The notes below the pieces were generated by a model. The model made no database searches and was not told where the DNA came from. It was given only the letters and a program-made list of their open reading frames with translations. The translations under genes and the position numbers were made by a program. A stretch of 64,000 bases of DNA, from positions 62,001-126,000 of the forward strand of contig CAVRVX010000040.1 of the NCBI GenBank assembly GCA_963724735.1, written 5' to 3'. The stretch is from Rhodoplanes sp963724735. Its GTDB lineage: Bacteria > Pseudomonadota > Alphaproteobacteria > Rhizobiales > Xanthobacteraceae. Positions 51,892 through 60,023 of the stretch are shown piece after piece (positions within the stretch are counted from its first letter, which is position 1; each line of letters opens with the position of its first letter).

Positions 51892-53499
51892 TCAGTCGCG
51901 CCGCGGCAGCCGGTAAAGCTCGCCATATTTCGTGCGTAGATAGGCGAGGTAGGGCGCCATCGTCATTGGGCTTCCGGTCGCCTTGAGGACGATCTGGTCC
52001 GGCATAAGCGCGCGGCCATGGCGATAGATGTTGTCGGTCAGCCAGCCGCGTAGCGTGTCGAATCGTCCGCACGCGATTTCGCTCAAAATATCCGGGTGCG
52101 CCCCGGTCGCTGCGGCAAAGAACTGCGCGCTTAGGATATTGCCGATGGCGTAACCCTGGAATTCACCGCCGATGCGCTCGAAAAACCAGTGGACGTCCTG
52201 CAGGCAGCCATCGCGATCGTCCGGCGGCGCGACGCCAATATCGGCCTGCATGCCCGCGCGCCAAGCCTCCGGCAGATCTCGGACCCGCAGCGTGCCTTCG
52301 AGGAGGTTCTGCTCCAGGTCGAAGCGCAGCATGATGTGGAGGTTGTAAGTTATTTCGTCCGCGTCGGTGCGGATGAGCGATGGCTCCACCTTGTTGATGG
52401 CGCGATAGAAGGTTTCAAGCGTCGCCGACCCGAGCTGATCGGGGAATGTTGCCTGAAGCTTGGGATAATAATGCTCCCAGAACGGCCGGCTGCGTGCGAC
52501 CACGTTCTCCCACAGCCGCGACTGGCTTTCGTGCATGCCGGATAGGATTCCCCGGCCGAGCGGCGTCCCTTCATAGATTGGATTGACGCCCTGCTCGTAC
52601 ATCGCGTGTCCCGCCTCGTGTAGGGTCGAGAACAATGCGTCGCCGATATGGTTGGCGCTCACGCGCGTGGTGATTCGCACGTCTCCGGTGGCAAACCGGG
52701 TGCAGAATGGATGCCGGGTCAGGTCGAGCCGGCCACGTTCGAGGTCGTAGCCCATCTGTGCGGCGACCGACAGGCCGAAGCCGATTTGCTCCGCCTCGCC
52801 AAACGAGCGGCGCAGACAGGCGTCATCGATCGGCGGTTCTTCGCTGATCGCACGCACCAGGGGGACGAGTTCGCGGCGCAACTCGGCGAAAAGGCCTTGG
52901 ATGGTCGCCGTGGTCATGCGCTCGTCGGCCGCGTCGATCATCGGATCCGCGATGCGGTCGTAAGGCGCGAAAAACGAGGCGTATTCCCGGCTCAACTCGA
53001 GCGTCTTTTCGAGGAAAGGAATCATCGCGGCGAAATCATTCGCGGGCCGCGCAGAGATCCAGGCATTGTAGGCGGCGGAATTATGCGCATTCAGGCGTGC
53101 GACATATTCGGCCGGGACCTTGATCGCGCGTTCGAAATCACGCCGCGCTATCCACGCGAGGTTCGCATCGTCGTTTGAGAGCCGGTCGGCCTGTGGCTCG
53201 AGGCGATCGATCAGTCGTCCAAGCGCCGGATCGACGGAACGCTCATGCGCGAGGCGCTCCAGCAGCGCCGCCTGCCGTCCGCGCGCGGCGGCGCCGCCCT
53301 TCGGCATATAGGTCGCCTCGTCCCAGGTAAGCACCGACTTCGCCGCGTTGAGATCGTAGATTTCGGACAGCCGGCGCTTCAGCTCGGCAAGAATAGCGTC
53401 CAAGGACGGACGATTGCTTTTGCGATCGATGGCGCGCTGCTTGACGCTTTGTGCGCCGGTCTTTTGCGGCTGAACAATGGTCGGTTTGGATTTGGTCAC
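51892..53499 (-). CDS. carboxypeptidase M32 (thermostable carboxypeptidase 1 family)
   Basis: A zinc carboxypeptidase that trims peptides from the C-terminus in the cytoplasm. The protein of about 535 residues has HEAGH of the M32 HExxH-type motif (near residues 294-298) in TLHEAGHAMYEQG, with downstream GMHESQSRLWENVV and the C-terminal DEITYNLHIMLRFDLEQ typical of the family. Start GTG 53499 gives a 35-residue N-terminal basic extension that may be dispensable. It is divergent from the methanethiol oxidase gene. The family is common in bacteria; the natural substrate is unknown. Confidence 0.93.
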   Translation of the reverse strand: MTKSKPTIVQPQKTGAQSVKQRAIDRKSNRPSLDAILAELKRRLSEIYDLNAAKSVLTWDEATYMPKGGAAARGRQAALLERLAHERSVDPALGRLIDRLEPQADRLSNDDANLAWIARRDFERAIKVPAEYVARLNAHNSAAYNAWISARPANDFAAMIPFLEKTLELSREYASFFAPYDRIADPMIDAADERMTTATIQGLFAELRRELVPLVRAISEEPPIDDACLRRSFGEAEQIGFGLSVAAQMGYDLERGRLDLTRHPFCTRFATGDVRITTRVSANHIGDALFSTLHEAGHAMYEQGVNPIYEGTPLGRGILSGMHESQSRLWENVVARSRPFWEHYYPKLQATFPDQLGSATLETFYRAINKVEPSLIRTDADEITYNLHIMLRFDLEQNLLEGTLRVRDLPEAWRAGMQADIGVAPPDDRDGCLQDVHWFFERIGGEFQGYAIGNILSAQFFAAATGAHPDILSEIACGRFDTLRGWLTDNIYRHGRALMPDQIVLKATGSPMTMAPYLAYLRTKYGELYRLPRRD

Positions 53500-53936
53500 G
53501 TGAGGCTCGCGGAAACTGTCGTTTTTTTGGATGCCTGGCGAGGCTGAACAGGAGCATGGTTCGCCTTGCGAAACTGCAACGCCGCGGCGACGCAGCGTCG
53601 CAATCCACCCGCGCTTCTCCTGTGATGCAGCAATCTCCGCTGCGGGTCCAGGCGAATCATCATATTGAAGTAGGTCACCTATAGAAGTTGACCCGACCAA
53701 CTTGGCGCATTCAATATAGGGCAAGCCTCGTGCATGAAACATATGCATACGACTAAGCGCGCGCAGCCCGCTGCATTGCATTGCAAGGGGCGAACCGGTT
53801 GGCCGAAGGCTGCGTCTAAGCAATGCTTGAAGCCGCAGAGCGCAGCAATGCTTGTAAGCCGCAGAGCGCAGAACGAGCCCGATGGCTCGAGAGCGCAACG
53901 ACCTTGAACATTCGCGAGACCGTGAGGAGACGCTTC
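53500..53936. other. divergent intergenic region, carboxypeptidase to methanethiol oxidase
   Basis: A 437-bp spacer with promoters for both divergent genes. It contains a tandem duplication at 53819-53869 and short palindromic GCATATG-like motifs near 53741-53750 but no gene I can support. Confidence 0.4.
53819..53869 (+). repeat. 25/26-bp tandem duplication
   Basis: Two adjacent copies of AGCAATGCTTG(T)AAGCCGCAGAGCGC: 53819-53843 and 53844-53869, identical apart from one inserted T. The position is about 70-120 bases upstream of the methanethiol oxidase start, so it may affect its promoter. Confidence 0.8.
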
Positions 53937-55331
53937 ATGGCGACCTGGAAGCCCGATCCGAGCTTTTATCCCTCGCCCCGCATGGCGATGAAAGCGACGC
54001 CCGAAACGCTCGCTTACGTGGCGACCTTTGATCCCGACCGGAAAACGCCGGATGCCTTGGCCGTGGTCGATGTCGACCCAAACTCTGCAACCTACTCGAC
54101 GATCGTCGGCACGACGCCGATGCGCAAACTCGGCGACGAGCTGCATCACTTCGGCTGGAACGCCTGCTCTTCGAGCCTGTGTCCCAACGCGCCGCATCCC
54201 CATGTGGAGCGGCGCTATCTGGTGGTGCCGGGCCTCCGCTCGTCGCGCATCCATATCTTGGACACCAAGCCCGACCCCAAGAACCCGAAGATCGTACGGG
54301 TGATCGAGCCGGAGGAGGTGGCCGAGCGCGCCGGCTATACGCGCCCGCACACCGTGCATTGCGGCCCGGAAGGCATTTATGTCGCGGCCCTCGGCAACCG
54401 GGAAGGCAAGGGGCCGGGCGGCATTTTCCTGATGGACCACGAGACGTTCGACGTGCGCGGTCAATGGGAGATGGACCGGGGTCCGCAGCAACTCGCCTAC
54501 GACGCCTGGTGGCATCTCGGTCACGACACGCTCGTCACCAGCGAGTGGGGCACACCTGACACCTTCGAGGACGGACTCATCCCCGAAGTCCTGCTCGGTG
54601 CAAAATACGGACGTCGCCTGCATTTCTGGGACCTGCACAAGCGCAAGCATGTGCAGACGATCGACTTCGGCGACACGTACCAGCTCGTTTTCGAGCTCCG
54701 GCCCGCGCACGATCCGACCAAGGCGTACGGCTTTGTCAATTGCGTGGTGAGCCTGGAGAACCTCTCCTCCTCGATCTGGACCTGGCACCGCGACGGCGAC
54801 AACTGGGCGGTGAAAAAAGTGATCGAGATTCCGGCCGAGCCGGCAAACGAAGACGATCTGCCGCCCCTGCTCAAAGGCTTCAAGGCGGTGCCGCCGCTCG
54901 TCACCGACATCGACTTGTCGATGGACGACAAGTTTCTCTACGTCGCCTGCTGGGGCACCGGCGACCTGCAGCAATATGACGTTTCCGATCCCTTCAATCC
55001 AAAGCTCACGGGCAAGGTGCGCATCGGCGGCATTGTCTCGCGGGCCGCCCATCCGGCCGCCAGGAACGGCGCGCTCAATGGCGGGCCGCAAATGGTGGAG
55101 ATAAGTCGCGACGGCCGGCGCATCTATTTCACCAACTCGCTCTACGGCGCGATCGATCCGCAGTTCTACCCCGAGGGCATCAAGGGCTGGATGGTGAAGC
55201 TTGCCGCGAGCCCGACGGGCGGCATCGCCTTCGACAAGACGTTTTTCGTCGATTGGCCCGCGCCGCACCGCCCGCACCAGGTGCGCCTGGAAGGCGGCGA
55301 CTGCTCGTCGGATTCCTACTGCTATCCGTGA
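53937..55331 (+). CDS. mtoX: methanethiol oxidase (selenium-binding protein 56 family)
   Basis: SBP56-type enzymes of bacteria oxidise methanethiol to formaldehyde, sulfide and peroxide and contain copper. The 464-residue beta-propeller shows the family segments WNACSSSLCPNAPHP (conserved cysteines), RPHTVHCGPEGIYVAALG, HTLVTSEWGTPDTFEDG, and the C-terminal histidine-rich region APHRPHQVRLEGGDCSSD. In characterised methylotrophs mtoX is followed by SCO/copper-insertion genes; here it is followed seven bases later by a membrane protein. The ATG at 53937 is preceded by GAGGAGACG. Family function is known; the activity of this copy is not shown here. Confidence 0.9.
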   Translation: MATWKPDPSFYPSPRMAMKATPETLAYVATFDPDRKTPDALAVVDVDPNSATYSTIVGTTPMRKLGDELHHFGWNACSSSLCPNAPHPHVERRYLVVPGLRSSRIHILDTKPDPKNPKIVRVIEPEEVAERAGYTRPHTVHCGPEGIYVAALGNREGKGPGGIFLMDHETFDVRGQWEMDRGPQQLAYDAWWHLGHDTLVTSEWGTPDTFEDGLIPEVLLGAKYGRRLHFWDLHKRKHVQTIDFGDTYQLVFELRPAHDPTKAYGFVNCVVSLENLSSSIWTWHRDGDNWAVKKVIEIPAEPANEDDLPPLLKGFKAVPPLVTDIDLSMDDKFLYVACWGTGDLQQYDVSDPFNPKLTGKVRIGGIVSRAAHPAARNGALNGGPQMVEISRDGRRIYFTNSLYGAIDPQFYPEGIKGWMVKLAASPTGGIAFDKTFFVDWPAPHRPHQVRLEGGDCSSDSYCYP

Positions 55332-55337
55332 TGCGTG

Positions 55338-55955
55338 ATGCATGGCCCTGGCTTGCGGTGGCGGGAACTCGGGGCCTACCACGGCCTCAACCCGGCTATG
55401 GGCTGGCTGTTCGCGGTGGCGCTCGGCATGCATCGGCGCAGCCGCGCGGTCGTTTACGCCTCGCTGCTACCAATCGCGGCCGGCCACGCGGCATCGATCG
55501 CGGCCGCCGCGGTTCTGCTCGTTGCGGCGGGCATGGTCGTGCCGCCGGGCGCGGTGCGCATAGGCTGCGGCCTGTTCCTGCTTGGATGGGCGGCCTATCT
55601 CTGGCGCTTCGGCCGCCGTCATCGCGTCCGCTTCGGCATGCAGACCGGATTGTTGGGTCTCATGATCTGGTCCTTCCTGATGGCCACGGCCCACGGGGCC
55701 GGTCTTATGCTCTGGCCGGCTCTTATGCCGCTGTGCTTTCCGGAAACGTCGTCCGCACCATCAAGCGGGCCGGCCGCCGCCGCCCTCATGAGCGTCGGTC
55801 TTCACACCGCGGCCATGCTTGCGGTTACGGCCGCAATTGCCGGTCTCGTCTACGAGTGGGTCGGCTTGGAGAAGCTGCGCGGTTCGTGGTTCAACGTCGA
55901 TCAGGTCTGGCTGATCGCGCTGATCGCCACGGGAGCCTTGCTGTTGCTCACATGA
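55338..55955 (+). CDS. membrane protein adjacent to methanethiol oxidase
   Basis: A 205-residue integral membrane protein with about five hydrophobic helices (MGWLFAVALG, AAGHAASIAAAAVLLVAAG, LGLMIWSFLMATAHGAGLM, GLHTAAMLAVTAAIAGLV, LIALIATGALLLLT). It starts with LRWRELGAYHGLNPAMGW, a conserved opening that I remember in rhizobial proteins beside SBP56 genes. The start (GTG 55335 or ATG 55338) is only four to seven bases after the mtoX stop, so the two are probably one transcript. It may help with copper delivery or electron transfer for the oxidase; this is inference from position, no domain shows it. Confidence 0.8.
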   Translation: MHGPGLRWRELGAYHGLNPAMGWLFAVALGMHRRSRAVVYASLLPIAAGHAASIAAAAVLLVAAGMVVPPGAVRIGCGLFLLGWAAYLWRFGRRHRVRFGMQTGLLGLMIWSFLMATAHGAGLMLWPALMPLCFPETSSAPSSGPAAAALMSVGLHTAAMLAVTAAIAGLVYEWVGLEKLRGSWFNVDQVWLIALIATGALLLLT

Positions 55956-56074
55956 TCGCGTGCATCGGGCGCGGATATCTCCTCGGCATGCAAATCATGC
56001 CGCTTCAATAATGACCGATGCAACGGGACCAGCAGGTTTGGAAATCCGAAACCCAGCGATTATCTTGAGCGGGT

Positions 56075-57238
56075 TCAAAGCTTGTTCGGCCGGACGTCGG
56101 GAATGGTTACGAACTCGAGATTATACAGTTCTCCGTCGACCCGCCCGATTTTCCGGATGTAGATGTTCTGGATCATCTCGCGCGTTGCGGGATCGACGGC
56201 GACGGGCCCGCGCGGGCTGACCCAGCTCATCCCCTTCATCGCGGCAATGAGCGCATCGCCATTGGACGAGCCGTTCGTCGTTTTCAGCGCGGCATAGATC
56301 AAGTGCATGCCGTCATAGGCCTGGACCGCCATCAGGTTGGGACGCATGCCGCCATTGGCATTCTTGAAGTCGGCGACGAAGGCCTTGTTTTCCGGACTGT
56401 CATGCGCGGCCGAGTAGTGGTGCGACGTGATGATGCCGAGCGCGGCGTCGCCGATCTGGTTGACGATGTCGTCCTCGGTCAGGCTGCCCTCGGCGATGAA
56501 CTTGATCCCGGATTTGTCCAGCCCGCGTTCGACGAATTGCCGCATGAAGATGGGACCGACCCCGGCGGGAACGAATCCGAGGACCGCATCCGGCTTCGCT
56601 TCCGACACCCGTTGAAGGAAGGGCGCGAAGTCCGGATTGGCGAGCGGCACGCGAATGGATTCGACGACCTTGCCGCCGGCGGCCTCGAAGGGCCGCTTGA
56701 ACGCTGTCTCGACATCAATCCCCGGCGCATAGTCCGAGACGATCGTCACGACGTTCTTGATCCCGTTCTCCGCGGCCCAGGTCGCGAGCGGAATGGTGGT
56801 CTGAGGAACGGAAAAACTCGTCCGCACGATGTAGGGCGAGCGCTCGGTAATGATCGAAGTCGCCGCCATCATGACGATTTGCGGCACCTTGGCTTCGGTC
56901 GCGATCGGCGCGGTGGCGAGCGCGCCGGGCGTCAGTCCAAACCCCGCCAGGATCGCCACTTTGTCGTTGACCACGAGTTCCTGCGCGAGACGCTTGGTCA
57001 GATCCGGACTACCGGCGTCATCCTTGATGACGAGTTCGATCTTCTTGCCGGCCGCGACATCGCCGTGAAGTTGCATATAAAGCCGCGCGCCCGCGACCAA
57101 CTGCTTGCCGGTCGAGGCGAACGGTCCTGTCAGCGGCACGATCAGACCGATCTTGACGACGTCCTGCGCCCGGCTTGGCGGCGCTCCCGCGAACGCCATG
57201 GCAAACAGGACCGCCACGATGGCGCTGATCAATCGCAT
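56075..57238 (-). CDS. ABC transporter substrate-binding protein (branched-chain amino acid type)
   Basis: A 387-residue periplasmic binding protein of the LivK/AmiC type I fold. Residues 1-24 are a signal peptide (cleavage near PPSRAQ); the mature part starts VVKIGLIVPLTGPFASTG and runs through SDYAPGIDVETAFKRPFEA and GSLTEDDIVNQIGDAALG. It should bind amino acids, amides or aromatic acids for an ABC importer, but no permease or ATPase gene lies in the window, so it is an orphan or depends on a distant set. ATG 57238 follows GGGAGGGG. The 3' end faces the methanethiol-oxidase membrane gene. Confidence 0.92.
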   Translation of the reverse strand: MRLISAIVAVLFAMAFAGAPPSRAQDVVKIGLIVPLTGPFASTGKQLVAGARLYMQLHGDVAAGKKIELVIKDDAGSPDLTKRLAQELVVNDKVAILAGFGLTPGALATAPIATEAKVPQIVMMAATSIITERSPYIVRTSFSVPQTTIPLATWAAENGIKNVVTIVSDYAPGIDVETAFKRPFEAAGGKVVESIRVPLANPDFAPFLQRVSEAKPDAVLGFVPAGVGPIFMRQFVERGLDKSGIKFIAEGSLTEDDIVNQIGDAALGIITSHHYSAAHDSPENKAFVADFKNANGGMRPNLMAVQAYDGMHLIYAALKTTNGSSNGDALIAAMKGMSWVSPRGPVAVDPATREMIQNIYIRKIGRVDGELYNLEFVTIPDVRPNKL

Positions 57239-57586
57239 CGACCCCTCCCTCAGTATTCTGTGATTTCCGGATCCCTTCAGAATTTGGCGCGGATACTCAT
57301 GCTTTTCCGGCCTTCCTGCAACACGGATGCGGGGGATCGAGGAGCGATCGCACGGTCCGAATGGCGGCGCGCGTCACGGGTGTCCAAGGCGGGACGCGCG
57401 TCCTCTTGGCCGCGGGCCTTGCTGGTCCGGGTTTGCCGTACTCGCCCGGCGAAATTAGAGTCGCCCTCCAATGTTGTTGTAAACGTGCTACGCGTCGGAA
57501 GATTCTCGATCAGATTAGACAGTTTTACCGCACATAGCGGCGCTTAATTCTTGCTTAAGAGAAGCCCGTTTTGAATAATTCGCTTT
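57239..57586. other. intergenic region before the FecR-autotransporter gene
   Basis: A 348-bp divergent spacer. The last 120 bases are AT-rich and probably contain the promoter of the FecR-autotransporter gene; a strong purine ribosome site is not evident before its ATG. The other half should serve the ABC binding protein. No gene or repeat is recognised. Confidence 0.45.
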
Positions 57587-59668
57587 ATGAGAAGCGTACC
57601 TATTTTGAGCCCGGCTCGTGTCCTGTGTCTCTTGGCGCTGCTCGCGTGCGGGAATGTTCCCGTGGCGACGGCGCAGGAAACGATCGGCGTCGCCGCTACG
57701 ATCCGCAACGAGGTCAATGGGAAGGTCGCTTCACGGACTTTTCAAATCAATGCTGGCGAGAACGTGTTCCGACAGGAGGTGGTGGCCACCGGTCGCGACA
57801 GTTCCGCGAAGCTTGTCTTCAAGGACAGTACAAATCTCGCGGTCGGTCCCGAAACGTCGGTGACGCTTGACAGGTTCGTGTACGCCGGCACGTCGGACTA
57901 CAAGAAGGTCACTTTGCAGCTGCTCAAGGGCGCCTTCCGCTTCATAACAGGAAGCTCGGACAAGCGCGCCTACGAAATCAGAACGGATGTGGCAAGGATC
58001 GGTGTCCGCGGCACGATCGGCGACCTGCTCGTCGAGGCGGGACGGACGATTGCGGTCGTGCAGCAAGGCGTCTTGATCGCATGTTCGATCAATAATCAGT
58101 GCACTGAATTGTCGCGGCCCGGAGAGGCAGCGGTCGTCACGGCGACGTCGGTGACGAATGAGGGCGTCGGCGGGGCTGGCGGGTGGAGTTTTGCCAGCCT
58201 TTGTGCGGGCGATTTGTGCGAGGCGACGCGCTTCGCCTCGCTCCAACCGCCGCCGGGCGGCACGAGAGTCACCTCCTTCGAGGTGGGCGCGGCGCCGCGC
58301 TCAACTCCGAGCGGCCGGACCGCCGTTTCGACGCCGAGCGAGCAGCCGGTGATTGCGAGCAACGAAGGGGCGGGAAGCGAGGCGGGCTTCGCCGCCACCG
58401 CGGTTCTTGCGTCTGGCGCCCTGGCGGCCACGATTGCACAGGCCGCCGGTGAAAAGACGACGCTCCCGAATCCAGTAGCCGAGAATGTCCGTCAGCCATA
58501 TCCGCCGCCAAACGTCGTGGGCGATGGGAACTTCACCCTTGCGTCGCCAGCCGCCGCCGCCGCGTCGCCAGCCTCCATCGCCGCCGCGCTGTCACCCTCC
58601 ATCGCCAGCCAGACCGGCATCGCCGCGGCGCAAAGCGCGTTCGTCAGCACGAACAGCTTCCTCCGGCTCATCTTCGATTTCACCGGAGCGGGGGGCGGCC
58701 AGCGGACTGCGACGGCGATCGGCTATGCCTCGGAGCGACAACTTCCGCCCGAGGTCGCACGCGCCTACGCGGCGGTGACGCCGAAGGATCGGGTGTACGC
58801 CAAGGCGCCTGCGGCGCTGGGCTGGACGGAGCCCAGCTGGGCGTTTTGGGGCGCGGCCTTTGGAGCGAACGCGCGGCTCGAGGGCGATGTACTGGTCGGC
58901 AGTCATGACGTGACCTCGCGGATTTTCGGCGGCGCGGCCGGCGCCGAATATCTGATGTCACCCAATTCCAAGATCGGATTGGCCTTCGCCGGCGGGACGA
59001 CCGATTACTCGCTCGCGAACAATTTCGGCTCGGGGCGGTCCGACTTCGTCCAGGGCAGTCTGTACAGCAAGACATACTTCGGCCCGGCCTACCTGACCGC
59101 TGCATTGGCGGCCGGCGCGCAATGGGTGAAGAGCAATCGGACGGTCGTCGCGGGTCCGGCATTGGACGCCCTGGTCGCAAGCTTCACGATGCCGACCTTG
59201 GCGAGCAGGCTGGAGGCCGGCTACCGCTTTGGCGCCCCCTATGCCGGCTTTACGCCCTACGGAGCGGTGCAGACGCAAACCGCCTATCTCCCGGCGTATG
59301 TCGAGACGGCCACGTTCGGCGCCGGCGCGACCGCGAATGCCGTCGCCCCGCATGATGCGACGTCGATAAGAAGCGAGCTCGGCGCCTGGGCTGATACTTG
59401 GATCGGGACAAGCATCCTCCTGCGCGCCCGCGCCGCCTGGATCCACGAATTCACCCGCGACACCATCGTGTCTGCGCAGTTCGCGGTGCTTCCCGGCACA
59501 ACCTTTGCGGTGAGTGGCGCACAACGGCCTGTGGACGCCGCTCTGGTCTCGGGCGTGATCGAAGTCCCGCTCACGTCGTACCTGACCCTGTCCGGCAAGT
59601 TCGACGGGGAGTTCGGTCGCGGCGCGACCGCTCTGGCGGGCGCGGGCCAGCTGCGCTGGAGCTGGTAA
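57587..59668 (+). CDS. FecR-domain protein fused to an autotransporter beta-barrel
   Basis: A 693-residue exported protein with an unusual domain order. Residues 1-30 are a signal peptide (ending VATAQ). Residues 35-155 form a FecR domain (VFRQEVVATGRDSSAKLVFK, NLAVGPETSVTLDRFVYA, GVRGTIGDLLVEAGRT), normally a periplasmic or surface signalling fold. Residues 160-380 are a low-complexity Ala/Ser/Pro linker. From about residue 395 to the end an autotransporter-type beta-barrel follows (WAFWGAAFGANARLEG, YSLANNFGSGRSDFVQGS, final W for outer-membrane insertion). It should display the FecR domain at the outer membrane. It sits directly before a CHASE2 adenylate cyclase gene in the same direction. 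Confidence 0.85.
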   Translation: MRSVPILSPARVLCLLALLACGNVPVATAQETIGVAATIRNEVNGKVASRTFQINAGENVFRQEVVATGRDSSAKLVFKDSTNLAVGPETSVTLDRFVYAGTSDYKKVTLQLLKGAFRFITGSSDKRAYEIRTDVARIGVRGTIGDLLVEAGRTIAVVQQGVLIACSINNQCTELSRPGEAAVVTATSVTNEGVGGAGGWSFASLCAGDLCEATRFASLQPPPGGTRVTSFEVGAAPRSTPSGRTAVSTPSEQPVIASNEGAGSEAGFAATAVLASGALAATIAQAAGEKTTLPNPVAENVRQPYPPPNVVGDGNFTLASPAAAAASPASIAAALSPSIASQTGIAAAQSAFVSTNSFLRLIFDFTGAGGGQRTATAIGYASERQLPPEVARAYAAVTPKDRVYAKAPAALGWTEPSWAFWGAAFGANARLEGDVLVGSHDVTSRIFGGAAGAEYLMSPNSKIGLAFAGGTTDYSLANNFGSGRSDFVQGSLYSKTYFGPAYLTAALAAGAQWVKSNRTVVAGPALDALVASFTMPTLASRLEAGYRFGAPYAGFTPYGAVQTQTAYLPAYVETATFGAGATANAVAPHDATSIRSELGAWADTWIGTSILLRARAAWIHEFTRDTIVSAQFAVLPGTTFAVSGAQRPVDAALVSGVIEVPLTSYLTLSGKFDGEFGRGATALAGAGQLRWSW

Positions 59669-60023
59669 TCCCGTCCGTTCTGGCCGGGATCGCCGACTCG
59701 GCGCGCTGCGCCGTTCCAAGCCTTCGCATTTCGATTACGGTGGATGCGCACGCGCACGGTCCGACTCGACGTGGCTTTCCCGCTCGAAATGTCAGGAGGA
59801 ACGACGTTTGCGCGAGGCCGAGAAAGTTTCGTTAGATCCCGATCGCAGTTGGTATCCTCGACCACGTCGCGCGGCTCGGATCTGAGCAGCCGCGACGGAG
59901 AAGGCCGGCGGCTGCTGACAAACGAAGGTTGCAACCGGGGGGGGATAACTCGGCTCGGTGGTCGTCTTTTCCGGTCTGAGGTCGAGCGCCGCGCGTTGCG
60001 GTTCCTGATGGCGGAGTGCTGAA
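59669..60023. other. spacer between FecR-autotransporter and CHASE2 cyclase genes
   Basis: 355 bp without a gene I can support. One open frame (59744-60022) lacks a family or good ribosome site. The spacing means that the two genes may be transcribed separately. Confidence 0.4.

Noticed and set aside
53937..55331. Selenocysteine in the selenium-binding protein family member.
   Set aside because: The frame has no in-frame UGA; the family name reflects selenium labelling, not a selenocysteine codon.
53679..55433. A 584-codon open frame antisense to methanethiol oxidase.
   Set aside because: It is a shadow frame; the composition is rich in Arg, His and Val from the complementary strand and no motif is present.
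59744..60022. A 92-codon frame just before the CHASE2 cyclase.
   Set aside because: No ribosome site, no family, arginine/serine-rich random composition; kept as an intergenic region.
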